From: an uncultured Streptomyces sp.
Lineage (GTDB): Bacteria > Actinomycetota > Actinomycetes > Streptomycetales > Streptomycetaceae
NCBI RefSeq assembly: GCF_947488945.1
Contig: NZ_CANLBS010000005.1
Coordinates: 62,001 to 126,000 of the forward strand
Direction of reading: 5' to 3'
DNA length: 64,000 nucleotides
The position numbers were made by a program, and so were the translations under genes. The notes below the pieces were generated by a model. The model was given only the letters and a program-made list of their open reading frames with translations. It searched no databases and was not told the origin of the DNA. Within the stretch, counting starts at the first letter, position 1; every line of letters begins with the position of its first letter. Positions 37,310-46,605 of the stretch are shown here, piece after piece.

Positions 37310-38979
37310 CCGCACCCGCCGACCACGTGGTCCGCAGTTCCCCGCGCGCGACCACCCACCAGGTGACCAACCAGGCAGCGCCGCTGACCGGGCACGACGT
37401 CGCCGACGACCCGGTCCTGCTGGAAGGCGTACGCCGCGAGGGCGCCGCCCGGCACCTCGACGACCTGCACCGGCTAGGCCGGCTGGCGGGCGGCGAGGAG
37501 GCGCAGCGCTGGGGCGAGGAGGCCAACCGCCACGAGCCGGTCCTGCGCACCCACGACAGGTACGGCAACCGGGTGGACGAGGTGGACTTCCACCCGTCGT
37601 ACCACCAACTGATGGACGTGGCCGTCCGCGAAGGGCTGGCGGCGGCGCCGTGGGCCGACGACCGGCCCGCCGCACACGTGGTCCGGGCCGCCGGATTCAT
37701 GGTCTGGAGCTTCGCGGAGCAGGGCCACCTGTGCCCGGTGTCGATGACGTACGCCGCCGTCCCCGCCCTTCGTGCGGCGCCCGGACTCGCCGCGCTGTAC
37801 GAGCCGTTGCTCGCCTCCCGGATCTACGAACCGGGGCTGCGGGCACCCGCGGCGAAGGCGGGTCTGCTGGCCGGGATGAGCATGACGGAGAAGCAGGGCG
37901 GCACCGATCTGCGCGCCAACACCACGACGGCCACGCAGGCTCCGGACGGCACCTGGCGGCTGCGCGGTCACAAGTGGTTCACCAGCGCCCCGATGAACGA
38001 CGTGTTCCTGGCACTCGCGCAGGCGCCGGGCGGGCTCTCCTGCTTCTTCGTGCCGCGGGTGCTGCCGGACGGCAGCCGCAACAGCTTCCGCATCCAGCGG
38101 CTCAAGGACAAGCTCGGCAACCGGTCCAACGCCAGCAGCGAGCCCGAGTTCGACGACACGGTGGCCTGGCCGGTCGGGCCGGAGGGCCGCGGGATCAAGA
38201 CCATCCTGGAGATGGTGACGCTGACCCGGCTGGACTGCGTCCTCGGCTCGTCGTCCGGCATCCGCACCGCGCTCACCCACGCGGCGCACCATGTGCGCCA
38301 CCGGTCGGCGTTCGGCGCGAAGCTGATCGATCAGCCTCTGATGCGCAATGTGATCGCCGACCTGGCCCTCGAATCGGAGGCGGCGACCACGCTCGCCCTG
38401 CGGCTCGCGGGAGCGGTGGACCGTGCGCAGCACGGCGACGACCAGGAGCGCGCCTTCCTGCGGCTCGGCACCGCCGTCGGCAAGTACTGGATCTGCAAGC
38501 GCCAGCCGACGGCCGTCGCGGAGGCGCTGGAATGCCTCGGCGGCAACGGCTACGACGAGGCGTCCGGCATGCCGAGGCTGTACCGCGAGGCCCCGCTCAA
38601 CGGCATCTGGGAGGGCTCCGGGAACGTCAACGCCCTCGACGTGCTGCGGGCGCTGAACCGGGAGCCGGCGTCGTTCGAGGCGTTCCGCGCCGAGATCGGG
38701 GCGGCAGCGGGCGGCGACGTCCGGCTGGACGCGGCGTGGACGCGGGTGGCCCGCGAGCTGGCCTCGCCCGAGGACGCCGAGTTCCGCGCCCGCCACCTGG
38801 TCGAGCAGCTCGCGCTGGTCCTCCAGGGCTCCCTGCTGGTCCGGCACGCGCCGGCCGCGGTCGCCGACGCCTTCTGCGCGTCCCGCTTCGGCGACCGCCG
38901 CGGCCTCGCCTTCGGCGCCCTGCCGGCCGGTCTCGACATCGCCGGTATCCTCGGCCGGCTGCCGGTCACGCCGGAGTGA
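37306..38979 (+). CDS. AidB-like acyl-CoA dehydrogenase
   Basis: 557 residues, longer than the 380 of classical acyl-CoA dehydrogenases and matching AidB: N-terminal THQVTNQAAPLTGHDVADDPVL, FAD segment MTEKQGGTDLRANTT, SSSGIRTALTHAAHHVRHR, LECLGGNGYDEASGMPRLYREAPLNGIWEGSGNV near the flavin site, and a C-terminal helical extension that in AidB binds DNA. E. coli AidB is part of the adaptive response to alkylation. GTG 37306 follows CGGAGG and overlaps the TetR stop. Proximity to Ku/ligase is notable but the units are divergent. Confidence 0.9.
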   Translation: MTAPADHVVRSSPRATTHQVTNQAAPLTGHDVADDPVLLEGVRREGAARHLDDLHRLGRLAGGEEAQRWGEEANRHEPVLRTHDRYGNRVDEVDFHPSYHQLMDVAVREGLAAAPWADDRPAAHVVRAAGFMVWSFAEQGHLCPVSMTYAAVPALRAAPGLAALYEPLLASRIYEPGLRAPAAKAGLLAGMSMTEKQGGTDLRANTTTATQAPDGTWRLRGHKWFTSAPMNDVFLALAQAPGGLSCFFVPRVLPDGSRNSFRIQRLKDKLGNRSNASSEPEFDDTVAWPVGPEGRGIKTILEMVTLTRLDCVLGSSSGIRTALTHAAHHVRHRSAFGAKLIDQPLMRNVIADLALESEAATTLALRLAGAVDRAQHGDDQERAFLRLGTAVGKYWICKRQPTAVAEALECLGGNGYDEASGMPRLYREAPLNGIWEGSGNVNALDVLRALNREPASFEAFRAEIGAAAGGDVRLDAAWTRVARELASPEDAEFRARHLVEQLALVLQGSLLVRHAPAAVADAFCASRFGDRRGLAFGALPAGLDIAGILGRLPVTPE

Positions 38980-39009
38980 GCGGGGGCGGAGGCGCCCGGG
39001 CCGCGGCGG

Positions 39010-39027
39010 AGGGGCGGGGCCGCCCCT
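39010..39027. terminator. Weak hairpin between convergent genes
   Basis: 7-bp core stem (39010-39016 with 39021-39027), 4-nt loop, inside a larger GAGGCGC/GCGCCTC pair (38989-38995 with 39039-39045) that reaches into the following stop codon. Convergent ends make a terminator role likely. Confidence 0.45.
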
Positions 39028-39043
39028 TCCCGCTCCGAGCGCC

Positions 39044-40618
39044 TCAGGAGTTGCAGACCGCCTTCATCTGCGCCGCCGCGTGATGGGCCTTGCCCCAGCC
39101 TGCGGACCAGTCGTCGCCGCGGTCGAGCAGCTTCACCCCGATGGTGGACCCCTTCACCGGGAAGGTGCCCGCGTCGACCCACTGCCCCCGGTGGCCGGCC
39201 TGGTCGATGCGGAAGCTCGCGTACTTCGTCGTCCGGTCGTTGGCGTCGACCAGTACGTGGTACGAGGTCGGGTGCCCGCCCACGTAGAGGGTGGTGTTGC
39301 TCTGCGGGACGTAGACGGAGATCCGGCAGCTCTTGGCGCGGGACCCCGGCTTCCACCACCACATGACCCGGTTGTCGGGGGTGTCCGTGGTGGTGGAGCC
39401 GGACATGGGGACGGCGGCGTAGCTGCCGTCGCAGCCGTTGCCGGTCCACGCGGCGGTGGTGCGGGTGTACCAGCCGTCGGTGCCGTCGGTGAAGTAGTGG
39501 ACCTGCCGGTAGCCGCCGCCGGAGGGGGTGGGGCAGCCGTGTCCGACGACGCCGGAGTAGACCACGGTGGACGCCGCCCGCGCCGGGGCCCCGGCCGGCT
39601 GCCCGGCGTCCGCGGGCGGCGGGACGGCCTTCCCCGTGCTGCCGGCGGTGGCCTTTCCGGCGGCCGGTGCGGTGGCGCCCGGGGCGGCCGGGCGGGCGGG
39701 GGCGTCGCCGGCCTCCGCGCCCTGCGGGTCCTGCCCCGCCTTCGTGTCCTTCGCGTCCTGTCCGTCTTTCGCGTCCTGCGCGGAGGCGGGCGCGGTGCCA
39801 CCGGGCTTCGCGGGGCGCGCCGACGGGCCGGCGGAGCCGAACGAGCCGGGCAGGCCGGGGTCCGCGCCGCCGAGCACGGTCCCCGGTCCCTCGCCCGTCG
39901 CGGACCCGCCCTGCGGGTCGTCGCCGCCGGCGGTGATCAGGAAGGGCACGGTGATCAGCAGGACGCCCAACAGGGCCGCGCCGGCCAGGATCGCCCGGCT
40001 GGGGCGGCCGGCGGGGGTGTCCGGCGCGGCGGGGTCCGCGGCCGTGGCCGACGTGTCGGAGCCATCGGCGTCGGGATCCGTCGCGGTGGCGGTGGCGGTA
40101 TCCGCTGTCGCCGCCCCCGCCGTGGCGTGCGCGGCGCTCGCCGTCCCGTCGGCGGCCGGTTCGTCGACGGCCTCGCTGGACAGCGCCGCCTCGGGGGCCA
40201 CCGTCTCGGGAGCCACCGACTCAGAAGCTGTGGTTCCGAGGGCCTCTGAGGCGGTCTCAGGGGTTCCGGGCGCGGCGACCGGAGCCGGGGCGGACCCGGA
40301 CGCGGGCGTGCCGGATGCAGCGGTGGCGGGCGTACCGGCCCCGGACGCGGCGGTGCCGGACCTCTCCCGGTTGCCCGTCGGGGCCCCTGGCTTCGCCGCC
40401 ACGGCCGTCTCGGCCGTCACCGCGCCGGGTATCTCGGCCCCGGCCTCCGGCGCACCGTCGGGGGCCGAGGCCGACGCGGTGTCCGTCGGTTCGGGTTCCG
40501 TGCCGGTCGGCTCCGGTTCCGTGCTCGTCGGCTCCGGTTCCGTGCCCGCCCCCGCCGGTGCGGTCCGGGGCCCGGATGCGGCTGCGCCGGTTGCCTCGTG
40601 GTCGTTGCGCGTGGTCAT
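39044..40618 (-). CDS. Membrane-anchored protein with golvesin-like C-terminal domain
   Basis: 524 residues from ATG 40618 (AGAGGA upstream). Residues 1-205 are a Glu/Pro/Thr/Ala-rich cytoplasmic stretch with EPEPTGTEPEPT-type repeats; one transmembrane helix at about 209-229 (AILAGAALLGVLLITVPFLI); then a Gly/Pro/Ala/Lys linker with repeated KDGQDAKDTKAGQD to about 385; and a Cys-containing beta domain (YFTDGTDGWYTRTTAAWTGN, NRVMWWWKP, RISVYVPQSN, RIDQAGHRGQWVDAGTF) similar in pattern to golvesin/xanthan-lyase C-terminal sugar-binding domains. Possibly a cell-surface glycan binder. Divergent from the T7SS EccA-type gene. Confidence 0.75.
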   Translation of the reverse strand: MTTRNDHEATGAAASGPRTAPAGAGTEPEPTSTEPEPTGTEPEPTDTASASAPDGAPEAGAEIPGAVTAETAVAAKPGAPTGNRERSGTAASGAGTPATAASGTPASGSAPAPVAAPGTPETASEALGTTASESVAPETVAPEAALSSEAVDEPAADGTASAAHATAGAATADTATATATDPDADGSDTSATAADPAAPDTPAGRPSRAILAGAALLGVLLITVPFLITAGGDDPQGGSATGEGPGTVLGGADPGLPGSFGSAGPSARPAKPGGTAPASAQDAKDGQDAKDTKAGQDPQGAEAGDAPARPAAPGATAPAAGKATAGSTGKAVPPPADAGQPAGAPARAASTVVYSGVVGHGCPTPSGGGYRQVHYFTDGTDGWYTRTTAAWTGNGCDGSYAAVPMSGSTTTDTPDNRVMWWWKPGSRAKSCRISVYVPQSNTTLYVGGHPTSYHVLVDANDRTTKYASFRIDQAGHRGQWVDAGTFPVKGSTIGVKLLDRGDDWSAGWGKAHHAAAQMKAVCNS

Positions 40619-41049
40619 GACGTCCTCTGCGTGGCGGGGAGGGATGGGTGGGGTGGGGGCGAACCGACGGAACACGGCCGGAGCCGACGAGAGGCAGCAC
40701 CGCGGGGGCACTGACGGGCAGGCAGAAGAACGGCCGGTGACGTGCGTCGGCGCGGTCCGTCGCCTCGGGCGTGCGGGCACCTCGGCGCGGGCACACCGTA
40801 TCCTGCGACGATCGGGGGTCCGACGCCCGGTGAGGGCCGGAACGGTCCGGCGCGGCACAGCCGTGCCGCGCCGGACGGGCGTTGCGCACTCGCGGGTGCG
40901 AATCGTCCGTGTACGGGACCGCCTTGTCGCACGGGGACCGGGCTGCGGTATGAAGAACCCGCTGTTCGCGGCATGATTGGGCTGCCCGTGCCGGGCACCG
41001 GGAGCGCGAACAGTGGAACGCGGCGGTGCCGAACAGAGGAGGATCGCGC
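40619..41049. other. Divergent spacer before the T7SS locus
   Basis: 431 bp with no supported gene. A possible plus-strand promoter is TTGTCG (40924-40929) and TATGAA (40949-40954), but the 19-bp spacing is long. The AGAGGAGG ribosome site of the EccA-type gene is at 41036-41043. Confidence 0.35.
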
Positions 41050-44000
41050 GTGTCACGCCAGGTACTGATGGTCTGTCCGGACGGAAGCCAGGGATTTCGG
41101 ACCATCGGCGAGGCTCTGGCCGGGGCCCGCAGCGGTGCCGTGATCAGTGTGCGCCCGGGAACGTACGAGGAGAGTCTCACCGTCGCCACCCGGGTGACGA
41201 TCGTCGCCGAGCAGTCGCGGGGCACGGTGGAGATCCGGCCCCCGCGGGGCAGCGCGGTCGTCCTGAAGGCGGACGCGGTGATGCTCACCGACCTCGTGCT
41301 GCGCTCGCGCGACGAGGAGGCGCCGACGGTGGACGCGGCCCGGGGGCAGGTCGCGCTGGACGGGTGTGACGTGACCGGCGCGGCGTGGACCGCGGTGCTG
41401 GCGCGCGGCACCGGGTCGCTGGCGATGCGGGACTGCCGGGTGAGCAACCCGGGGGGCGCTGGCGTCGTGGTGACGTCCGCCGTGGACAGTTCGGTGGAGT
41501 CCTGCACGATCGAGCACCTGGGGACCTCCGGGGTCGTCATAGGCGAGCGGGGCCGGGTCACGGTGCGCGGCTGCACGGTCCGGGACGCGCGGGGCAACGG
41601 CGTGCTGGCCAACGGGGACGCGCAGGGCTCCGTCGAGGAGTGCGACATCTCGTCCACCGACAAGCCGTCCATCGCGCTGGAGGGCCGGTCCACCACACAG
41701 GTGCTGCGCACGGTGGTGCACGACACGGCGATCGGCGTGCACCTGACCAGCGCCGCCCGGACCCTGCTGGAGGACGTGCGGATCACGGGGACGACCGGAC
41801 CCGGCATGGTGCTGTCGCACGGCACGGATCCGTTGCTGCGCCGCTGCCGGACGGCCCGTACGCAGGGCAACGGCATTCTGGTCACCGACCGCGCGCGCGG
41901 CACCTTCGAGGACTGCTGGCTCGACACCTCGCACGCCCCGGCGCTGCGGGTGGCGGGCTCCGCGTCGCCGGCGCTGACGTCGCTGACGATCCGCGACTGC
42001 GCGGAGACCGGCGTCGTGCTGGAGGAGGAGTCCACCGCCGAGCTGGACCGGCTGGACGTCCTGGAGTCGGCGGGCGCGGGTGTGTCCATACGCTCGGGCG
42101 CCAATCCGCTGCTGCGCAGGGCCCGGGTGGGCAGTGCCGGGGGCCACGGCGTCGAGGTGGTGAAGGACGGCCGGGGCCGGCTGGAGGACTGCGAGATCGA
42201 CCGGGCCGGCGGGTCCGGCATCCATGTGGCGGGGCAGGGCAACGTGTACGTGGGCGGCGGGTCGGTGACCGGTGCGGGTGCGGCCGGCATCCTCGTCGGG
42301 GCTGGCGGCAGCGCGACCGTACGGGACTGCGAGATCAGGTCGCCCGCGGCCGACGGGGTCGCGGTCGAGGCGGAGGGCGAGTTCACCGCCACCCGGATCC
42401 GGGTGGCGGAGGCCGCCGAGCACGGGGTGGTCGTGCGGGAGGGCGGCCGGGCCTCGCTCAACGCCTGCGAGTCGTCCGCCAACGGCAAGGACGGCATCCG
42501 GGTGGAGTCGGGTTCGCCGGTCTCGCTGGTGAACTGCGTGGTCCGGGAGAACCGGGGCGGCGGTCTGGTGCAGTCGAAGCAGGGTGACCGGTTGGCCGTG
42601 GAGGGCCTGACGAGCAACGGCAACGCCCAGCGCGACGCCTGGGGGGTCGGCGACGCGGACGGTACGGACCCCGCGGGGTCGGGGAGCGCCGGCGCGGCGC
42701 AGGAGAGCGGGCCCCTGCTGGCGCTGGACGCGCTGATCGGGCTGCAGAACGTGAAGCAGCAGGTGCGAACGCTGGTCAACCTCAATCAACTGGCTCAGCG
42801 GAGAGCGCAGTTGGGCATGTCCGCGCCGCCGATGAGCCGGCACCTCGTCTTCGCGGGCCCTCCCGGCACCGGTAAGACGACGGTCGCCCGGCTGTACGGG
42901 ACGATCCTGGCGGAACTGGGTGTGCTGCGCTCGGGCCACCTGGTGGAGGTGTCACGCGCGGATCTGGTGGCGCAGGTGGTGGGCGGTACCGCGATCAAGA
43001 CCACGGAGACGTTCAACCGGGCGCTCGGCGGGGTGCTGTTCGTCGACGAGGCGTACACCCTGACCAGTGACGGGCGGGGATCGGGCGCGGACTTCGGCCG
43101 GGAGGCCGTGGACACGCTGCTGAAGCTGATGGAGGACCACCGGGACGACGTGGTGGTGGTGGCGGCCGGCTACTCGGAGGAGATGGACTCGTTCCTCGGC
43201 TCCAACCCCGGTCTGGCCTCACGGTTCTCGCGGACGGTGGAGTTCGAGAACTACTCCGTGCCCGAGCTGGTGGCGATCATGGAGAGCATGTGCGTCCAGC
43301 ACCAGTACGCCCTTTCCGACGACACCCGCAAGGCGCTCGCGGTGCACTTCGAGCGGATGCCGCGCGACGCGTCGTTCGGCAACGGCCGTGCCGCACGGCA
43401 GGTGTTCGAAGAGATGATCGACCGGCAGGCGCAACGGCTGTCCGAGCAGCCGGAGGTCGGCGAGGAGGACCTGGCGCTGCTGCTGCCGCAGGACGTGGGC
43501 GGCGAGGCGGCCTTCCCGGAAGCGGGGGCGGAGGCGGGTACGACGCAGGGCGACGCGCTGTCGCGGCTGAACGACATGGTCGGCCTGGCGGCGGTGAAGC
43601 GGGACGTCACGGACATGGTGAACCTGCTGTCCACGGCGCGGCGGCGCGAGGCGGCCGGTCTGCCGGTGCCGCGCATCAGCCACCACCTGGTCTTCACCGG
43701 CCCGCCCGGCACCGGCAAGACGACGGTGGCCCGGCTCTACGGCGAACTGCTGGTCTCGCTCGGCGTGCTGCCGCGCGGCCAGTTGGTGGAGGTGTCCCGC
43801 GCGGAGCTGGTGGGCCGGTACGTCGGCCACACCGCGCAGCTGACCCGCGAGGTCTTCGAGAAGGCCATCGGCGGGGTGCTGTTCGTGGACGAGGCGTACA
43901 CCCTGACCCCGCACAACGCCGGTTCCGGCGGTGACTTCGGGCGCGAGGCGGTGGACACGCTGCTCAAGCTCATGGAGGACCACCGGGACCGGGTCGTGGT

Positions 44001-44358
44001 CATCGTCGCGGGGTACACCCGCGAGATGGAGGGGTTCCTCGCCTCCAACCCCGGTCTGTCGTCACGTTTCTCGCGGCGGGTCGAGTTCGCGGACTACAGC
44101 TCCGACGAACTGGTCACCATCGTGCGCCAGCACGCGGCGGAGGGCGGCTACGAGTGCGGGCCCGGCACGGGCTCCCTGCTGCGCGAACACTTCGACGCGC
44201 TGCCGCGGGACCGCTCGTTCGGCAACGCACGGCTGGCCCGCCAGGTCCTGGAGGGCATGATCACCCGTCAGGCCGGGCGGCTCAGTTCGATGGCCGCGCC
44301 CGGACTCGACGACCTGCGGCTGCTGCTGCCGGAAGACGTCGTCCTGCGGCGCGGATGA
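41050..44358 (+). CDS. Beta-helix / double AAA+ (CbxX/CfxQ, EccA-type) ATPase
   Basis: 1102 residues. GTG 41050 follows GGAGG at 7 nt. Residues 1-530 are a right-handed parallel beta-helix with more than 15 coils (for example [36 protein letters not shown]). Two CbxX/CfxQ AAA+ modules follow: Walker [18 protein letters not shown] with Lys609, and [17 protein letters not shown] with Lys890, each with [12 protein letters not shown] as Walker B. Mycobacterial EccA has a TPR N-domain and one AAA+ module, so this is a different architecture. Inferred role: cytosolic chaperone/unfoldase for WXG substrates. It opens the T7SS locus, upstream of the mycosin. Confidence 0.88.
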   Translation: MSRQVLMVCPDGSQGFRTIGEALAGARSGAVISVRPGTYEESLTVATRVTIVAEQSRGTVEIRPPRGSAVVLKADAVMLTDLVLRSRDEEAPTVDAARGQVALDGCDVTGAAWTAVLARGTGSLAMRDCRVSNPGGAGVVVTSAVDSSVESCTIEHLGTSGVVIGERGRVTVRGCTVRDARGNGVLANGDAQGSVEECDISSTDKPSIALEGRSTTQVLRTVVHDTAIGVHLTSAARTLLEDVRITGTTGPGMVLSHGTDPLLRRCRTARTQGNGILVTDRARGTFEDCWLDTSHAPALRVAGSASPALTSLTIRDCAETGVVLEEESTAELDRLDVLESAGAGVSIRSGANPLLRRARVGSAGGHGVEVVKDGRGRLEDCEIDRAGGSGIHVAGQGNVYVGGGSVTGAGAAGILVGAGGSATVRDCEIRSPAADGVAVEAEGEFTATRIRVAEAAEHGVVVREGGRASLNACESSANGKDGIRVESGSPVSLVNCVVRENRGGGLVQSKQGDRLAVEGLTSNGNAQRDAWGVGDADGTDPAGSGSAGAAQESGPLLALDALIGLQNVKQQVRTLVNLNQLAQRRAQLGMSAPPMSRHLVFAGPPGTGKTTVARLYGTILAELGVLRSGHLVEVSRADLVAQVVGGTAIKTTETFNRALGGVLFVDEAYTLTSDGRGSGADFGREAVDTLLKLMEDHRDDVVVVAAGYSEEMDSFLGSNPGLASRFSRTVEFENYSVPELVAIMESMCVQHQYALSDDTRKALAVHFERMPRDASFGNGRAARQVFEEMIDRQAQRLSEQPEVGEEDLALLLPQDVGGEAAFPEAGAEAGTTQGDALSRLNDMVGLAAVKRDVTDMVNLLSTARRREAAGLPVPRISHHLVFTGPPGTGKTTVARLYGELLVSLGVLPRGQLVEVSRAELVGRYVGHTAQLTREVFEKAIGGVLFVDEAYTLTPHNAGSGGDFGREAVDTLLKLMEDHRDRVVVIVAGYTREMEGFLASNPGLSSRFSRRVEFADYSSDELVTIVRQHAAEGGYECGPGTGSLLREHFDALPRDRSFGNARLARQVLEGMITRQAGRLSSMAAPGLDDLRLLLPEDVVLRRG

Positions 44359-44460
44359 GTGTGGCCGAGCGGACGGGGGCGGGAGGCGTCCGCGGGCGGC
44401 GGCCGGGTCCGGCGGTCATGTCGCGGGGCCGTCCGGGGCGTTGCCCGCCCACCGCTTAGG

Positions 44461-45729
44461 ATGCGGACCATGCGTCGCCGCCCTCTCATACGGCTCCTCC
44501 TCGCCCCCCTCGCCGCAGGCTCCGTGCTCGTGCCGGTCACGCCGGCCGCGGCCGTCCCCGAGGACACCGGCACCACGGTGAAACTCCCGGTGCTCGTCTC
44601 CGCGCTCGACGCGGACCAGGCGTGCCGGCGGGGTTCGACGTCCCGCGCCACGGCCGTCCCGTGGGAGCAGCAGAGCCTCCAGCTCTCCCGCACCTGGGCG
44701 TTCTCCTCCGGCGCGGGGGTGAAGGTGGCGGTGGTCGACACCGGAGTCTCGGCGAAGGCGCCCGCGCTGAAGGGGCGGGTGAGCGCCACGCGTGGGGCGG
44801 GGGACGACTGCGTCGGGCACGGCACCTTCGTCGCCGGGCTGATCGCGGCGGCTCCCGCGAAGGGCGTCGGCTTCGCGGGGGTGGCGCGCGAGGCGCGCGT
44901 CCTGGGCGTACGGGGAACCGACGCGCGGGGCGCGGCGACCCCGGCGAGCGTCGCGTCCGGCATCCGGGCGGCGGTGGCGGCGGGCGCCGACGTCATCAGC
45001 GTGTCCGCCGCGCTGCCCTCGGGGTCGGCGGCACTCACCGCCGCGGTGGACGAGGCCGCCGCGCACGACGCGCTGGTGGTGGCCGCCGCCGTACCGGACG
45101 GGCCCACGGGCTCCGCGGCCGGTGCGACACCGCCCGCCCCGCGCGCGTACTGGCCGGCGGCGCAACGCGGTGTGCTGTCGGTGCTGGACGTGGATGTCAA
45201 GGGTGGGCGCCCGGACGGCGCGTACACCCCGCTCGCAGCGGACCTGGCGGCGCCCGGTGACGGCGTGGTGGGCATCGGCACCGCCGGAACCGGCCACTTC
45301 ATCGGGTCGGGCGCGTCCTTGGCGGCCGGCTTCACCGCGGGCGCCGCGGCGCTCGTACGGTCGGCGCATCCGGAACTGACGGCGGCGCAGACGGCGGCCC
45401 GGCTGACGTCCACCGCCTACCCGGACGTGGTGCCCCGGCTCGACCCGTACGCGGCGGTGACCCATGTGGGTGCCGCGTCCGACGCGACCGCCGGGGCGCC
45501 CGTACAGCGGTACGGCGAGGCGTCCGCGGTGCACCTGCCCGTCAACCCGGCCGACGGGCCCACGACGCGCGCCGTGCTGATCGCGTCGGTCGCCGGCGGG
45601 GTCGTTCTGCTGGTGGCGTGGGCCGCGGTGGTACTGCCCCGGGGGCGGGCCCGGCGGTGGCGCACGGTGCCGGGCGGGGCGCCCGGAGCGAGTGGGGCGT
45701 CCGTACCGGACCGGGCCGGGGGCTCCTGA
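44461..45729 (+). CDS. mycP: Mycosin-type T7SS membrane serine protease (MycP)
   Basis: 422 residues from ATG 44461 (ATG 44470 also possible). Signal helix at residues 8-30, S8 domain with Asp93 in VAVVDTGV, His120 in CVGHGTFVAG and Ser286 in GSGASLAAGFTAG, then a C-terminal membrane helix (about 362-386, VLIASVAGGVVLLVAWAAVVLP), the mycosin topology of a periplasm-facing protease anchored next to the ESX pore. The segment where subtilases have the oxyanion Asn (AAAGN) reads AAAVPDG, and the Ser motif lacks the usual T and P. It may have low or no activity and act as a structural T7SS part. Confidence 0.85.
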   Translation: MRTMRRRPLIRLLLAPLAAGSVLVPVTPAAAVPEDTGTTVKLPVLVSALDADQACRRGSTSRATAVPWEQQSLQLSRTWAFSSGAGVKVAVVDTGVSAKAPALKGRVSATRGAGDDCVGHGTFVAGLIAAAPAKGVGFAGVAREARVLGVRGTDARGAATPASVASGIRAAVAAGADVISVSAALPSGSAALTAAVDEAAAHDALVVAAAVPDGPTGSAAGATPPAPRAYWPAAQRGVLSVLDVDVKGGRPDGAYTPLAADLAAPGDGVVGIGTAGTGHFIGSGASLAAGFTAGAAALVRSAHPELTAAQTAARLTSTAYPDVVPRLDPYAAVTHVGAASDATAGAPVQRYGEASAVHLPVNPADGPTTRAVLIASVAGGVVLLVAWAAVVLPRGRARRWRTVPGGAPGASGASVPDRAGGS

Positions 45730-45758
45730 CCCGCGGGCGTCCCCCGAACGCCCCCTGC

Positions 45759-45794
45759 CGCCCGGCCGATCGGTGCGCGCCGACCGGCCGGGCG
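45759..45794. terminator. Bidirectional hairpin terminator
   Basis: 15-bp stem with one A/C mismatch (45759-45773 with 45780-45794), 6-nt loop, between the convergent mycosin and maltokinase-cap-like genes. Confidence 0.75.
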
Positions 45795-45802
45795 TGCGCG
45801 GT

Positions 45803-46474
45803 TCAGGCGTCGCGGAGGGTGGCGAAGACGCCTCGGGGGGTCGCGCCGCCCGGCAGCCGCCAGCCGGTGGTGACGGAGCCGGCCGGACCGTCCGCCGGTC
45901 CGGGGCGCAGCACACGGGCCAGGTGCAGCACCGCGCGGCGCCGGTCGCTCCCGGCGCCCGAGCCGAGGAACAGCGTCACGTCGGTGCCGTCCGGGCCGTC
46001 GGCGACCACCGGTGCCGGCCCGCCCGCGACGAACGGCTCGCGCGGACCTCCGGCGGATTCGGCCGACACCGTCGGATCGGGGGTGTCCGAATCACTCTGC
46101 GCCTGCGGCACGGCACGTCCCTGCACCAGGGCGACCAGCCGCTCCAGCACGACCGGGTCGTGCGCGCCGTCGTACACCCACCGGCGGCCCAGCACACCGT
46201 GCTCGGAGGTGCCGATCAGGGCGTCCTGTGCGCCGTCGAGCGGCGCGCCCCGGTAGGAGACCGGCAGGTGGTAGGCGACGGGCGTGTCGCCGGACGTGTC
46301 GGCGACCACCATGAACTCGATGCCCACCTCGCCCGCCGGATCGTCGAGCCGGTATCCGCCGGCCTTCTCCAGCAGCGGCTTCCCGTCGCCGGTGTACCAG
46401 GGCCGGGTGGGGAGCCAGGCTCCGGCCAACTCCAGTTTCCCGGGCTCCATCGTGGTCCTGTGGATGACTGCCAT
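45803..46474 (-). CDS. Maltokinase N-terminal cap-like (CG0192-type) protein
   Basis: 223 residues with the start MAVIHRTTMEPGKLELAGAW and landmarks GGYRLDDPAGEVGIEFMVV, YHLPVSYRGAPL, LIGTSEHGVLGRRWVYDGA and a C-terminal beta part. This matches the cap-domain family found at the N-terminus of actinobacterial maltokinases and as stand-alone proteins annotated as 1,4-alpha-glucan branching related. The kinase domain is missing. ATG 46474. It lies downstream of eccC on the same strand, separated by a strong hairpin, so a T7SS role is unproven. Confidence 0.78.
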   Translation of the reverse strand: MAVIHRTTMEPGKLELAGAWLPTRPWYTGDGKPLLEKAGGYRLDDPAGEVGIEFMVVADTSGDTPVAYHLPVSYRGAPLDGAQDALIGTSEHGVLGRRWVYDGAHDPVVLERLVALVQGRAVPQAQSDSDTPDPTVSAESAGGPREPFVAGGPAPVVADGPDGTDVTLFLGSGAGSDRRRAVLHLARVLRPGPADGPAGSVTTGWRLPGGATPRGVFATLRDA

Positions 46475-46504
46475 GGGTGCTGAACGCCTTCCGCACGGTG
46501 CCTC

Positions 46505-46544
46505 CACGACCGTCCCGGCCGCGGCGGCGTCCGGGACGGTCGTG
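46505..46544. terminator. Hairpin after eccC, immediately before the cap-like gene
   Basis: Perfect 14-bp stem (46505-46518 with 46531-46544), 12-nt loop. It is 62 bp past the eccC stop and only 30 bp before the start of the next gene, leaving no room for a separate promoter after it; it may be an attenuator rather than a full terminator. Confidence 0.65.
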
Positions 46545-46605
46545 CTGATGGGCCCATTGTCACGCCCCGGGCGCGGGACCGGCCGTCCGGCCGGCGTCCC
46601 GGCGC

